Source: Pseudomonas sp. S04 (GTDB lineage Bacteria > Pseudomonadota > Gammaproteobacteria > Pseudomonadales > Pseudomonadaceae). Taken from it: 64,000 nt of DNA. The translations under genes were made by a program, and so were the position numbers. How positions within the stretch are numbered: the stretch's first letter is position 1; each line of letters starts with the position of its first letter. Location of the stretch: the NCBI RefSeq assembly GCF_009834545.1, contig NZ_CP019427.1:2796001-2860000 (forward strand). Direction: 5' to 3'. The notes below the pieces were generated by a model, which saw only the letters and a list, made by a program, of their open reading frames with translations, ran no database searches and had not been told where the DNA came from. Of this stretch, positions 47,870-57,281 are shown piece by piece.

Positions 47870-49120
47870 TTAACCGCGTGGAGTCGCAGCGGCGAGCTTC
47901 ACAGCCGTACCCGGCGCACCCTTGGCAGGCGCGACTTGGGGCAGGTTGCTGGCTTCAAGCGCCTGGCGTTGTTGGGCGAGGGCGGCGAGGGTTGCCTGGC
48001 TGGCCATCTGCACCACTTCAGGGGTGACTGGCGAGCCTGGGCGCACCCGTTGCAAACCCTTGACGATGATCGTGTCGTCCTTGTTCAGGCCACTGCGCAC
48101 GATGCGCAGGCCTTCGATCTTCGGCCCCAGTTCGACGGCGCGGTACACCGACTTGTCGCCGTCCATCACCAGTACGAACTTCTTGCCCAGGTCGGTTCCC
48201 ACCGCTTCGTCGGTGATCAGCACCGCCGAGTAGGTACCGCTGCCCACCAGCTTCAGGCGTGCGTAGAGGCCGGGGGTGTATTCGCCCTTGCTGTTGTCGA
48301 ACACCGCACGACCACGAATGGTGCCGGTCTTGGGGTTGACCTGGTTGTCCATGAAGTTCATCTGGCCCTGGTGCGGGTTGCCGTCTTCGTTGGACAGGCC
48401 CAGGTACACCGGAGTGGTCTGGCCACGCTGACCCTGGCGAGCCAGCTGGCTGTACTTGAGGAACACTCGCTCGTCGGCGTCGAAGTAGGCGTAGACCTTG
48501 TCGGTGGAAACCACGCTGGTCAGCGGCGTGACATCGGCGGTCACCAGGTTGCCGGCGGTGATTTCGGCACGGCTGACGCGGCCACTGATGGGCGCGGTAA
48601 CACGGGTGAAGCTCAGGTTCAGTCGGGCCAGGTCCAGTTGCGCCTGGATCGCGCCCACTGCGGCGCGGGCTTCCTGGGCAGCGCTGGTGCGCGAGTCGGC
48701 GAGCTCCGCCGAGATCGCGTTGCTGGTGCGCAGGCGCTCGCCGCGCTGGGCTTCGTTTTCGCTGCGGGTGGCATTGGCACGGCCTTGGGCAACCAGGGCT
48801 TCGAGGCGGCGGACCTCAGCCTGGAACGGACGCGGATCGATCTGGAACAGCAGGTCGCCTTTTTTCACCAGGGCGCCTTCGGTGAAAGCCACTTCATCGA
48901 TCTGGCCAGATACGCGCGGGCGGATTTCCACGGTTTCCGGCGCTTCCAGGCGCCCGGTGAATTCGTCCCACTCGTTGACCGGTTGTTCCAGCACCTTGGC
49001 CACGCTGACTTTGGCGGCGGGCATGGTGGCGGCCGAGTCCGGGGTCTTGCCGCAGGCGCTCATCACCAGCACGGCGAGGGCGGCCAGGGGCAAGCGCAAA
49101 TGTTTAAGAGACTGTTCCAT
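47870..49120 (-). CDS. mexE: RND efflux periplasmic adaptor lipoprotein (MexE type)
   Basis: A 416-residue membrane-fusion protein. Signal peptide with lipobox MSAC. The lipoyl part has VEIRPRVSGQIDEVAFTEGALVKKGDLLFQIDPRPF. Then come an alpha-hairpin, LSFTRVTAPISGRVSRAEIT and a C-terminal membrane-proximal domain. I take the ATG at 49120 (MEQSLKHLRLPLAALAVLV), which starts a proper signal peptide; the frame runs open to 49195. No LysR-type mexT gene is adjacent, so any such regulator would act from elsewhere. Confidence 0.9.
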   Translation of the reverse strand: MEQSLKHLRLPLAALAVLVMSACGKTPDSAATMPAAKVSVAKVLEQPVNEWDEFTGRLEAPETVEIRPRVSGQIDEVAFTEGALVKKGDLLFQIDPRPFQAEVRRLEALVAQGRANATRSENEAQRGERLRTSNAISAELADSRTSAAQEARAAVGAIQAQLDLARLNLSFTRVTAPISGRVSRAEITAGNLVTADVTPLTSVVSTDKVYAYFDADERVFLKYSQLARQGQRGQTTPVYLGLSNEDGNPHQGQMNFMDNQVNPKTGTIRGRAVFDNSKGEYTPGLYARLKLVGSGTYSAVLITDEAVGTDLGKKFVLVMDGDKSVYRAVELGPKIEGLRIVRSGLNKDDTIIVKGLQRVRPGSPVTPEVVQMASQATLAALAQQRQALEASNLPQVAPAKGAPGTAVKLAAATPRG

Positions 49121-49203
49121 GGATAGATCCGCCAATGTATTGAGATGGGCGGATGATGCTCGGCGAGTCTCTATCTCACGAATCGAATGAAGCAAAGGTA
49201 ACT

Positions 49204-49218
49204 ATCATTCGGAATGAT
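49204..49218. promoter_or_regulatory. Palindromic operator candidate upstream of mexE
   Basis: ATCATTCGGAATGAT is a perfect 7-1-7 palindrome 84 bases before the adaptor start codon. It could bind a TetR- or LysR-type regulator. Confidence 0.5.
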
Positions 49219-49265
49219 ATAAGCCTCGGGGCAGCCCTCTAGCCTAAGGCTTTTGTTAGGTTGCT

Positions 49266-49280
49266 ATCAATATCATTGAT
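49266..49280. promoter_or_regulatory. Second palindrome upstream of mexE
   Basis: ATCAAT-ATC-ATTGAT has perfect 6-base arms, 47 bases beyond the first palindrome. The two share the ATCA/TGAT ends, as in paired LysR-type sites. Confidence 0.4.
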
Positions 49281-49495
49281 GGCGCCACAGCCCTAAACCC
49301 CGCCCCTGGCCAGCCCCCTGAAAGCAGTAAACGCTCTAATCCGGGCATCTTAGACCAATGAATAAGCGCTCATGAGTGTTATTCCGAACACCATGTGTGA
49401 TATTTTGCGCGCCGTTCAAGGTTTTACTGCATGCAGTGCTTTGATGACGAACGCTGCGTGGATTCTGCAATAACTATAAATAGCGAGAATTGTTC

Positions 49496-50752
49496 ATGAG
49501 CAAGACCCCTTACGCCGTGGCCGACGAGCCACACGAGGCGAGCCATGCCGAGTCTTCCGGGCTGGAAGTCAAACGCCTGACCTTCGTCGAGGCGGTGGCA
49601 ATGATTGTCGGCACCAACATCGGCGCCGGCGTGCTGTCGATGGCCTACGCCAGCCGCAAGGCCGGCTACATGCCGCTGCTGTTCTGGCTGGCGGTCGCCG
49701 GCATCTTCACCACCATCTCCATGCTGTATGTCTCGGAAACCGCCTTGCGCACCCGCCGTCACCACCAATTGAGTGGCCTGGCCCAGCGCTACGTAGGCTC
49801 CTTCGGGGCCTGGGCGATTTTCCTCTCGGTTGCGGTCAACAGCATCGGCGCGCTCGTAGCCTACATGAGCGGCAGCGGCAAGGTACTCAGCGAGTTTTTC
49901 GGCATCAGCCCGGCACTCGGCAGCCTGCTGTTCTTCCTGCCTGCAGCGCTGGTGCTGTACCTGGGCCTGAAGGCCATCGGCAAGGGTGAGAAGTTCATCA
50001 GCATCGGCATGCTCAGCATGACCCTGGTGCTGGTCATTGCCACGCTGGTCCACGACAACACCCGGTTTGCCAATCTGCTGGAAGGCGATTGGGTCTACAT
50101 GATCCCGGTGTTCAACATTGCCGTGTTCTGTTTCTCGGCCCAGTACGTGGTCCCGGAAATGGCGCGTGGTTTCAGCCACGCACCCAAGCGCCTGCCGCTG
50201 GCGGTGATCACCGGGATGCTGATTACCTTTATTTTGCTGGCGATGGTGCCGATGTCGGTGATCGCCCTGACCGGTCTGGAAAACCAGAGTGAAGTCGCGA
50301 CCCTGGCCTGGGGCCAGGCGCTGGGGCAGTGGGCGTTCTACACCGCCAACACCTTTGCCCTGTGCGCGATGATGACGTCCTACTGGGGCCTGGGTGGCAG
50401 CTTCCTGACCAACATCTTCGACAAGTTCCAGAGCCTGGGTTCGGAGAGCAACCCCAAGACCCGCCTGATGGTCTTGGCCATTGTCTGCGTGCCGCCGTTT
50501 ATCCTGGCCTACAGCGGCATGGTCGGCTTCGTCAGCGCCTTGTACTTTGCCGGGGTTTTCAGCGGGGTGATCCTGTCGATCATGCCGATCCTGATGCTAC
50601 GCTCGGCACGCAAGAACGGCGACATCGTCCCGGCCTGGCAATGCGGCTGGATTGCCCATCCGCTGATCCAGGTCACGGTAGTGGTGCTGTACCTGATCAG
50701 CATGGCCTACGCCATCTGCGCGGCACTGGGTTGGTTGCCTGCCAGCTGGTAG
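49496..50752 (+). CDS. Aromatic amino-acid permease (HAAAP family)
   Basis: A 418-residue membrane transporter with about 11 segments. The first carries TFVEAVAMIVGTNIGAGVLSMAYASRKAG, the signature of the hydroxy/aromatic amino-acid permeases (TyrP, Mtr, TnaB). AVFCFSAQYVVPEMARGF also fits. It likely imports tryptophan or tyrosine with protons. The ATG at 49496 is preferred over a TTG two codons upstream. It diverges from the efflux operon, and a terminator-like inverted repeat with a REPIN follows. Confidence 0.85.
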   Translation: MSKTPYAVADEPHEASHAESSGLEVKRLTFVEAVAMIVGTNIGAGVLSMAYASRKAGYMPLLFWLAVAGIFTTISMLYVSETALRTRRHHQLSGLAQRYVGSFGAWAIFLSVAVNSIGALVAYMSGSGKVLSEFFGISPALGSLLFFLPAALVLYLGLKAIGKGEKFISIGMLSMTLVLVIATLVHDNTRFANLLEGDWVYMIPVFNIAVFCFSAQYVVPEMARGFSHAPKRLPLAVITGMLITFILLAMVPMSVIALTGLENQSEVATLAWGQALGQWAFYTANTFALCAMMTSYWGLGGSFLTNIFDKFQSLGSESNPKTRLMVLAIVCVPPFILAYSGMVGFVSALYFAGVFSGVILSIMPILMLRSARKNGDIVPAWQCGWIAHPLIQVTVVVLYLISMAYAICAALGWLPASW

Positions 50753-50782
50753 GGTTTTGCGGCTACGCCAGTTGAGATAAAA

Positions 50783-50996
50783 AACGCCCCGACAGGTCGG
50801 GTAATGCTGTTCAGTTAAGTGAGTGCAGTACCTTGTAGGAGCGAGCTTGCTCGCGAAAAACGTCAACGATAACGCGTGTATTCAGTATAAACGCGGCGTC
50901 TTTGAGTTTTTCGCGAGCAGGCCGCAAGCGGGCACCCGCTCCTACAATGGTCGGCGTCGCTTAACTGAACAGCATTACCCGACCTGTCGGGGCGTT
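50783..50996. repeat. 37-bp perfect inverted repeat flanking a REPIN
   Basis: The arms 50783-50819 and 50960-50996 are exact reverse complements (aacgccccgacaggtcggg... / ...cccgacctgtcggggcgtt). The outer sides carry an A tract on the left and T-rich bases on the right, as in a two-way terminator. Each arm also has its own short hairpin, CCCGACAGGTCGGG. The REPIN lies between the arms. Confidence 0.85.
50833..50947. repeat. REPIN-like repeat
   Basis: ttgtaggagcgagcttgctc at the left is mirrored by gcgggcacccgctcctacaa at the right. The spacer has cgtcaacgataacgcg and aaacgcggcg, as in the other two REPINs of this window. Confidence 0.85.
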
Positions 50997-51076
50997 GTTG
51001 TTTTTGCGCGAGACACATCAGTAGCCGCTGTCGAGCAGCGCGAGGCTGCGTCGGCGGCAGCAGGATGGCAATACCG

Positions 51077-51595
51077 CTAGAGGGCTTTTTCCCGGCAATG
51101 CAGCAGGGCTTCGCGGATCATTGCGCTGACCAGGGGCGCGGACACGCCGAGGTCCCTGGCGATGTCCTTCTGCTTCATGCCATGGATGCGGCACATCTCG
51201 AATACATAGCGGGTGCGCTCGGGAAGGTCGGCCAGTGCGCCGCATACCCGCTCCAGCAGTTGCTGGTCGGAAACCAGGGCTTCCGGGGTTTCGGCGTGGT
51301 GCGCAGGCGCCTCGTTGCTATCGCTGTCCTGGCATATCAGGCGTTCCTCGAACTGGCGTCGACGGTAATGGTCGATCGACAGGTTGCGCACGACGCGTGT
51401 GAGGTAGGAGGCCTGGGATCGGATCTGCTCGTTGTCACCCGCATCGTCGACCTTCATGAAGGCTTCATGAACGATGTCTTCGGCGTGACTGCGGCACCCG
51501 GTGATCCGGGCTGCGAGACCGATCAGGCGTGAACGCTGGTCATAAAACACCTCAAGCAAGGGGGAACCATTTCTGGCTGCATCGATTTTTTGCAT
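51077..51595 (-). CDS. ECF iron-starvation sigma factor, PvdS-like
   Basis: A 172-residue sigma factor. Region 2 reads IGLAARITGCRSHAEDIVHEAFMKV and YLTRVVRNLSIDHYRRRQ. Region 4 reads LPERTRYVFEMCRIHGMKQKDIARDLGVSAPLV, close to PvdS of the pyoverdine system (RITGCRSRAED, FEMYRLHGVPQKDIAKELGVSP). It is not flanked by a FecR gene, as for PvdS. It diverges from the NRPS operon and most likely drives it under iron limitation. AGGTG precedes the ATG at 51595. Confidence 0.85.
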   Translation of the reverse strand: MQKIDAARNGSPLLEVFYDQRSRLIGLAARITGCRSHAEDIVHEAFMKVDDAGDNEQIRSQASYLTRVVRNLSIDHYRRRQFEERLICQDSDSNEAPAHHAETPEALVSDQQLLERVCGALADLPERTRYVFEMCRIHGMKQKDIARDLGVSAPLVSAMIREALLHCREKAL

Positions 51596-51647
51596 GAGGC
51601 ACCTGATGAATTCTTGGTAGTACGCCAGCGAGGGTGAAAAATCTAAT

Positions 51648-51666
51648 ACTATTAAGAACTATTTGC
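51648..51666. promoter_or_regulatory. Weak Fur-box-like site between the sigma gene and the NRPS operon
   Basis: actattaagaactatttgc matches the Fur consensus at about 12 of 19 positions. Its place upstream of an iron-starvation sigma gene makes it plausible, but the match is poor. Confidence 0.3.
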
Positions 51667-51816
51667 AACAACTCCCTAAATCAATCTCCACCTGGTCATG
51701 ATCCAAGGCCGCAAAAGCACCGTCTGAAGTTATTTCTCTGTCATTCGTCGATCTAGGAAACCGCGAGACAGGGCGTCATGCCCCTCGCATTGACTCCACA
51801 GATCGAGGAATTGCAA

Positions 51817-52032
51817 ATGGCTTTCGACCGCGAAGATGCAACGTTCAAAGTACTGGTCAACGCAGAGGAGCAGTATTCGCTGTGGCCCGACTACAAGGCA
51901 GTGCCTGCGGGCTGGCGTGAGGCGGGGAAAAGCGGTCTGAAGCAAGACTGCCTGGACTACATCGAGTCGGTCTGGACCGACATGCGCCCCCTCAGCCTGC
52001 GTCAGCACATGGACGGGCAGGCCGGCCGGTGA
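51817..52032 (+). CDS. MbtH-like protein
   Basis: A 71-residue MbtH family protein. The signature residues are in [21 protein letters not shown], followed by [21 protein letters not shown]. MbtH-like proteins bind adenylation domains and help them fold and work. It is the first gene of the siderophore operon. The ATG at 51817 follows GAGGAA; the frame is open further upstream but without a ribosome site. It overlaps the thioesterase gene by 4 bases. Confidence 0.92.
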   Translation: MAFDREDATFKVLVNAEEQYSLWPDYKAVPAGWREAGKSGLKQDCLDYIESVWTDMRPLSLRQHMDGQAGR

Positions 52033-52787
52033 GCGTTTTGCTGACCCTGTTCTGCCTGCCCTATGCGGGCGCCAGTGCCATGAGCTATGCACGCTGGCGT
52101 CGTAGCGCACCGGCCTGGCTGGACATTCGTCCGCTCGAGCTGCCGGGGCGGGGCAGTCGTGCCGGCGAGCCGCTGGCGAGCGACCTGGTCGACCTGGCCG
52201 CGCAACTGGCCCGCGAGCTGCGCGGTGAAACCTATCGGCATTACGCGCTGTTCGGCCACAGCATGGGCTCGCTGCTGGCGTTCGAACTGGCCTGTGCCCT
52301 GCGTGCGCAGGGCTTGCCGGCGCCTCGTGCATTGCTGGTGTCTGGCGGCTCGGCCCCCGCGCACCGCGACTACCTGCGCTTTCGCCAACCCCTGGGCGAT
52401 GAGCAACTGATGGCCGAGTTGGCCTCCCTGCAAGGCACGCCTATTGAGGCCCTGCAAGACCCCGAACTGATGCGTCTGGCGCTGCCTGTGCTGCGTGCCG
52501 ACTTCCTGCTGTGCGGCCGCTATCGCTATCAGCCGACGGCGCCCCTGCAGTGTCCGGTGCATGTGCTGGCCGGCACTGAGGATCGTGCCAGCCAGGCGCA
52601 ACTGCTGGCCTGGCGCGAGCATGCCGGTGCAGGTTTCAGTCTCGAACTGTTCGCCGGTGGTCACTTCTTCATCCAGGAGCAGGAGCGGGCGGTGCTCGAC
52701 CACCTGATTGCCTGCCTGGCGGCCACGTTGCCTGGCGCTGCCGCTGTGCGCCCTGACTCTCACTTTCTTTGCAAAGGTGCGACATGA
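52029..52787 (+). CDS. Type II thioesterase
   Basis: A 252-residue alpha/beta hydrolase of the stand-alone NRPS thioesterase group. It has [16 protein letters not shown], the nucleophile GHSMGS, and GGHFFI for the catalytic His. It clears wrongly loaded carrier domains of the NRPS. The GTG start overlaps mbtH (GTGA), and its stop overlaps the next gene (ATGA). It resembles PvdG of the pyoverdine locus. Confidence 0.9.
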   Translation: MSVLLTLFCLPYAGASAMSYARWRRSAPAWLDIRPLELPGRGSRAGEPLASDLVDLAAQLARELRGETYRHYALFGHSMGSLLAFELACALRAQGLPAPRALLVSGGSAPAHRDYLRFRQPLGDEQLMAELASLQGTPIEALQDPELMRLALPVLRADFLLCGRYRYQPTAPLQCPVHVLAGTEDRASQAQLLAWREHAGAGFSLELFAGGHFFIQEQERAVLDHLIACLAATLPGAAAVRPDSHFLCKGAT

Positions 52788-55700
52788 CAGTCCTCCATAC
52801 GTCTCTGGTTGACGCGCTGAGCGCGCACGCGGTGCGGCGCGGTGACAAGCCGGCGGTGCATTTTCTCCTCGACGGCGAAGCGCAGCGCCTGACGCTGACC
52901 TATGCCGAGCTCGACCGCCGGGCCCGTGAGCTGGCGGCAGTGCTGTCACGCCATGCCGGCGTCGGTGAGCGGGCGCTGTTGCTGATGCAGAGCGGTCCGA
53001 GCTATGTGGTGTCGTTCTACGCCTGCCTGTACGCAGGCATCATCGCCGTGCCGGCATTGCCGCCCGAGTCGTTGCGCCAGTACGAACTGAGCCGGGTGCG
53101 CTCGATCCTCGACGATGCCCAGCCAAGCCTGGTGCTGACCGAGGAGCATCTGCGCGAGTCGCTGGTACAGGCCTTCGCCCAGGCGTTGCCGACCACCCTG
53201 TCGGTCGACGCGCTGGATGCATCGACACTGGAGGGCAGTGCCAACTGGCCGGTGCGGCAACCGGCCAACGAGGACATTGCCTTCCTGCAATACACCTCCG
53301 GCTCCACCGCGACCCCCAAGGGTGTGGAAGTCAGCCACGGCAACCTGGTCGCCAATGAACAGATGATGCTCGGTTGCTTCGACCTGCGTGAAGACGACAC
53401 CTTCGTCAGTTGGCTGCCGCTGTACCACGACATGGGGCTGATCGGCTGTCTGTTGCTCTCGGTCTATCGGGGCGCGAGCCTGGTCCTGATGTCGCCGCGG
53501 CACTTCGTCGAGCGGCCTGCGCGTTGGCTCGAAGCGATCAGTGACTATCGCGCGAGCCACAGCGGTGCCCCGGACTTTGCCTTCCGCCTGGCCGCCGAGC
53601 GGGTCAATCAAAGCGTGTTGGCCAAGCTCGACCTGAGCTGCCTGCGCGTGCTGTTTTCCGGTTCCGAGCCGGTGCGCCAGGACAGCCTGCAAGCCTTCGC
53701 CCAGCACTTCGCGCCTTGCGGGTTCAAGCCGGCGGCGTTCTTGCCGTGCTATGGGCTGGCCGAGGCCACCCTGTTCGTCGCCGGTACCACCGCTGCGGAG
53801 CACTTCGTCAGTGCCAGTTTCGACAGCCATGCGCTGGGCGAACACCGCGCCGAGCCGGGGCAGGGCAGCTTGCTGGTCAGCAGCGGCATCCTGCACGAAG
53901 GGCTGCAGGTGATGCTGGTGGATCCGCACACCGGCGCCATCCAGCCGGACAGCCATATCGGCGAGATCTGGACCAGTGGCGACAGCGTCGCTCGTGGCTA
54001 CTGGCGCAACCCGCAGGCGAGCGCGCGGACGTTTGTCAGCCGTGAAGGGCGCACGTGGCTGCGCACCGGCGACCTGGGTTTCCTGCGCGGCAACCGCTTG
54101 TTCATCACCGGGCGCCTCAAGGACATGATCATTGTCCGTGGCCAGAATATTTACCCGCAGGACCTTGAGCGCGCCGTCGAATACAACGTCGAAGGCGCGC
54201 GCAAGGGCCGGGTCACGGCATTCGTGGTCGAGCAGGTTGACGGCGAGGGTATCGGGATCGCGGTCGAGATCGGCCGCACCACCCAACGCAAGATCAGCGC
54301 TGCACAACTGTGTGCGCAGATCGACCGAGTCGTGGCGGATGTTTGTCAGCAGACGCCGGTATGGATTGCCTTGCTCAACCCCGGCGAACTGCCCAAGACC
54401 TCCAGCGGCAAACTGCAACGCTCCGCCTGCCGGCAGATGCTCGAACGCGCGGAGCTGGACTGCTTCCATCTGCGGCGCAACGACCAGCCGCTGGTGCGCG
54501 AGGGCCAGGCCTTGGTTGACGATCAGCAGCGACTGGTCGCGGCGGTCTGGGCCGAGGTGCTGGGGCAAGATGAGATCTTTGGCGACGACAACTTCTTCGC
54601 CCTGGGTGGCAACTCCATTGCTGCCGCGCAGATTGTCGGACGCCTGCGTGAGCGCCTGGGGGTGAACCTGGCGCTGGCGAGCGTGTTCGACCACCCCGAG
54701 CTGGCTGGCTTTGCAACATCTCTGGCCCAGGCCGTTGCCGGCCAGCCCCAGCCTGTCCTGAGCCCCAGTGTGACTGACGAACTGCTGCCGTCCTTTGCCC
54801 AGGAGCGCTTGTGGTTCGCCTGGCAGTTGGACCCCCACAGCTCGGTGTACAACGTGCCGCTGGCGCTGCACCTGCGTGGCCCGCTGGACGTCGATGCGCT
54901 ACGTGCTGCGTTCGGCGCGCTGCAGCAGCGCCATGGGGTGTTGCGCACCACCTTTGCTGCGCAGGGCGAGGGTGTGCGCCTGCTGCTGCAGGAGACCCTG
55001 GCGCTGGAATTTGCCATTGACGATCTGTCCGACCTGTCGCCCGAGCAGCGTCTGGCCCAAGCTCGCCAGCGCGCCGCCGCGCACGCCCGGCAACCGTTCG
55101 ACCTGAGTACCGGGCCCCTGCAGCGGGTGTGCGTACTGCGCCTGGATCAGCGCGAGCACGTGCTGTTGCTGACCACCCATCACATCGCGGTGGATGGCTG
55201 GTCAATGCGCAACCTGGTGGATGAACTGGAAGTGCTCTACACCGCCCGGTTGGCCGGCATCGACGCGCAACTGCCAGCGTTGACCGTGGGCTATGGCGAC
55301 TTTGCCCGCTGGCAGCGCCAGCTGTTGGCCGGTCCCGAGCATGCCCGGCAGTTGGCTTACTGGCATCAAGCGTTGGCCGGCGAGCATAGCTGGCTGGAGC
55401 TGCATGGGCAGCGGCCCCGCAACAAGCAGGCGATGGCCGTCGGCGAACACTTCACCTTCAGTGCCGTGCAGACCAGCGCCTTGCGTGACTTCGCCAGGGC
55501 CCGCGCAGTCACGCCGTTCATGCTGCTGCTGGGGGCGTTCGCAGTCAGCCTGCGCGAGCAGAGCGGCCAGTCGCGTATCCGCCTGGGCAGCGACATCGCC
55601 AACCGCAGTCATCCGGCCACAGAGCCGTTGGTAGGGTTTTTCATCAATCAGTTGGTGCTGCAGGTTGATCTGGACCTGGCCGCCAGCACCGATGCCCTGC

Positions 55701-56215
55701 TGGAGCAGTGCCGGGGCGTAGTGCTGGGCGCCGCAGGGCACCAGGATTTGCCCTTCGAGCAACTGGTGGAAGCGCTGCGCCCGCCGCGTCGGGCCGGTCG
55801 CTCGCCGTTCTTCAGCATCAAGCTCAATTACCAGGAAGGCGAGCCACCGCTGCCGCGTCTGCGCGATGTGCGCGTGCAAGGGTTCGACGCCGGCCAACAG
55901 GCTGCCGAGCTGGACCTGATCCTCGGTTTCTACAGCAGTGCCAGCCGCCTCGAAGCGCGTTTCGAAATGCCCGAAGGGCTGTTCCAGCCTGGTGAAATTT
56001 CCCAGCTGTTCGCGCAGATCCAGGCCGTACTGCACTGCTGGCTGGGCAAGGCTGCGTTGACCCAGGCCGACCTGCTGGAAGCGGCCGCCCAGGTGCGGCG
56101 CGAAGCACGGGCGGTGGATAGCCAGCAGCGCCAGACCCTGCTCGCCAGCCAGCGCCCGATGCGCCGGCGCGCAGCGCAGCCGTCCACTCAACCGCACAGT
56201 GTCCAGGAGCAATGA
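52784..56215 (+). CDS. NRPS starter protein: fatty acyl-AMP ligase, carrier, condensation
   Basis: A 1143-residue protein. The fatty acyl-AMP ligase domain spans about 1-570 (YTSGSTATPKGVEVSH, SWLPLYHDMGLIG, CYGLAEATLFVAG, RTGDLGFL). A carrier domain has phosphopantetheine Ser611 in LGGNS. A condensation domain spans about 660-1105 (SFAQERLWFAWQLD) with an intact HHxxxDG at 799-805 (HHIAVDG). It should activate a fatty acid, load it on its own carrier and join it to the first amino acid, giving an N-acyl lipopeptide. Chain length cannot be read. It overlaps both neighbours by 4 bases. Confidence 0.93.
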   Translation: MTVLHTSLVDALSAHAVRRGDKPAVHFLLDGEAQRLTLTYAELDRRARELAAVLSRHAGVGERALLLMQSGPSYVVSFYACLYAGIIAVPALPPESLRQYELSRVRSILDDAQPSLVLTEEHLRESLVQAFAQALPTTLSVDALDASTLEGSANWPVRQPANEDIAFLQYTSGSTATPKGVEVSHGNLVANEQMMLGCFDLREDDTFVSWLPLYHDMGLIGCLLLSVYRGASLVLMSPRHFVERPARWLEAISDYRASHSGAPDFAFRLAAERVNQSVLAKLDLSCLRVLFSGSEPVRQDSLQAFAQHFAPCGFKPAAFLPCYGLAEATLFVAGTTAAEHFVSASFDSHALGEHRAEPGQGSLLVSSGILHEGLQVMLVDPHTGAIQPDSHIGEIWTSGDSVARGYWRNPQASARTFVSREGRTWLRTGDLGFLRGNRLFITGRLKDMIIVRGQNIYPQDLERAVEYNVEGARKGRVTAFVVEQVDGEGIGIAVEIGRTTQRKISAAQLCAQIDRVVADVCQQTPVWIALLNPGELPKTSSGKLQRSACRQMLERAELDCFHLRRNDQPLVREGQALVDDQQRLVAAVWAEVLGQDEIFGDDNFFALGGNSIAAAQIVGRLRERLGVNLALASVFDHPELAGFATSLAQAVAGQPQPVLSPSVTDELLPSFAQERLWFAWQLDPHSSVYNVPLALHLRGPLDVDALRAAFGALQQRHGVLRTTFAAQGEGVRLLLQETLALEFAIDDLSDLSPEQRLAQARQRAAAHARQPFDLSTGPLQRVCVLRLDQREHVLLLTTHHIAVDGWSMRNLVDELEVLYTARLAGIDAQLPALTVGYGDFARWQRQLLAGPEHARQLAYWHQALAGEHSWLELHGQRPRNKQAMAVGEHFTFSAVQTSALRDFARARAVTPFMLLLGAFAVSLREQSGQSRIRLGSDIANRSHPATEPLVGFFINQLVLQVDLDLAASTDALLEQCRGVVLGAAGHQDLPFEQLVEALRPPRRAGRSPFFSIKLNYQEGEPPLPRLRDVRVQGFDAGQQAAELDLILGFYSSASRLEARFEMPEGLFQPGEISQLFAQIQAVLHCWLGKAALTQADLLEAAAQVRREARAVDSQQRQTLLASQRPMRRRAAQPSTQPHSVQEQ

Positions 56216-57270
56216 TGAGCGAGGTTAAAGTCACCGCACTGCCGACCATGGGTCGGGCACGCAGAAGCATCACCGCCAGCCAGGAGGAGCGGGTGGTGTT
56301 CACGCCCCTGCTCGAAGGGCACACGCTGCCACTGTTGTGTCGGCCACGGTTCGCCGGCACCGACCTGGTGGAATGGCTGGGGCAGCACCGCGAGCTGATC
56401 GAGGCGCGACTGCTGGAACACGGCGCGATCCTCCTGCGCGGATTTGATGTGGATGGCATCGATGGCTTCGACCGCTGCGTCCAGGCGATCTCCGGCGGGG
56501 CGCTCGAGTACCTGTTCCGGGCCTCGCCACGGACCCAGGTGACCCGCCAGTTCAATATCTACAGCTCCACCGATTACCCGAGCAATGAACGGATTTTCCC
56601 CCACAACGAGCATTCCTATTCGCCGGTGTTTCCGCTGCACCTGTACTTCTATTGCGACCTGCCGTCGCTGACCGGTGGCGAAACCCCCTTGGGCGATACC
56701 CGCGCATTGTTACAACGCATCGACCCGGCCGTGCGCGAGGAATTCCGCCAGCGCCGGATCATGTACGTGCGCAACTACGGCGACGGTATGGGCCTGCCCT
56801 GGCAGACCGTGTTCCAGAGCGAGGACCGGGCGGAAGTCGAGGCGTATTGCGCGCGCATCGGTATCGAACCGCAGTGGAAGAGCGGCAACCGCCTGCGCAC
56901 CCGCCAGGTGGGGCCGGCCATCGTCCGTCACCCGCGCAGCGGCGAAGAGCTGTGGTTCAACCATGGCACGTTCTTCAACGCCCTGACCCTGCCTGAAACC
57001 CTGCGCGCGGCATTGATCACCGAGTTCGCCCCCGACGATCTGCCGCAGAACACCTTCTTTGGCGACGGCGCAGTGATCCCCGACGCAACCATCCGCCACC
57101 TGCAACAGGCTTACCGCGACGTGATGGTCGAATTCCCCTGGCACCAAGGCGACGTGGTCCTGCTGGACAACATGCTGTCGCTGCACGCCCGTAATGCATT
57201 CACTGGCCCGCGCAAGATTCTCACCGCGATGGCAATTGCGCAGAAAAGCGCCGACCTGGCACTCGATTGA
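56212..57270 (+). CDS. TauD/SyrP-like Fe(II)/2-oxoglutarate beta-hydroxylase
   Basis: A 352-residue dioxygenase. The iron ligands are likely H131 and E133 (HNEHS) with distal H325 (LSLHARN); GPRKILTAM supplies the 2-oxoglutarate Arg. SyrP-like enzymes hydroxylate Asp or His bound to an NRPS carrier, giving iron-binding beta-hydroxy residues in siderophores. It lies directly before the NRPS whose adenylation domain I read as histidine-type, which points to beta-hydroxyhistidine. The start may be either of two adjacent ATGs (56212 or 56215). Confidence 0.88.
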   Translation: MMSEVKVTALPTMGRARRSITASQEERVVFTPLLEGHTLPLLCRPRFAGTDLVEWLGQHRELIEARLLEHGAILLRGFDVDGIDGFDRCVQAISGGALEYLFRASPRTQVTRQFNIYSSTDYPSNERIFPHNEHSYSPVFPLHLYFYCDLPSLTGGETPLGDTRALLQRIDPAVREEFRQRRIMYVRNYGDGMGLPWQTVFQSEDRAEVEAYCARIGIEPQWKSGNRLRTRQVGPAIVRHPRSGEELWFNHGTFFNALTLPETLRAALITEFAPDDLPQNTFFGDGAVIPDATIRHLQQAYRDVMVEFPWHQGDVVLLDNMLSLHARNAFTGPRKILTAMAIAQKSADLALD

Positions 57271-57281
57271 GGTTCCCCTAC

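Larger units (their letters stand above)
49121..49495. other. Divergent promoter region of the efflux operon and permease gene
   Basis: 375 bases with no supported gene. Besides the two palindromes listed separately, a TATAAA sits at about 49475, before the permease start. The rest shows no clear feature. Confidence 0.5.
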
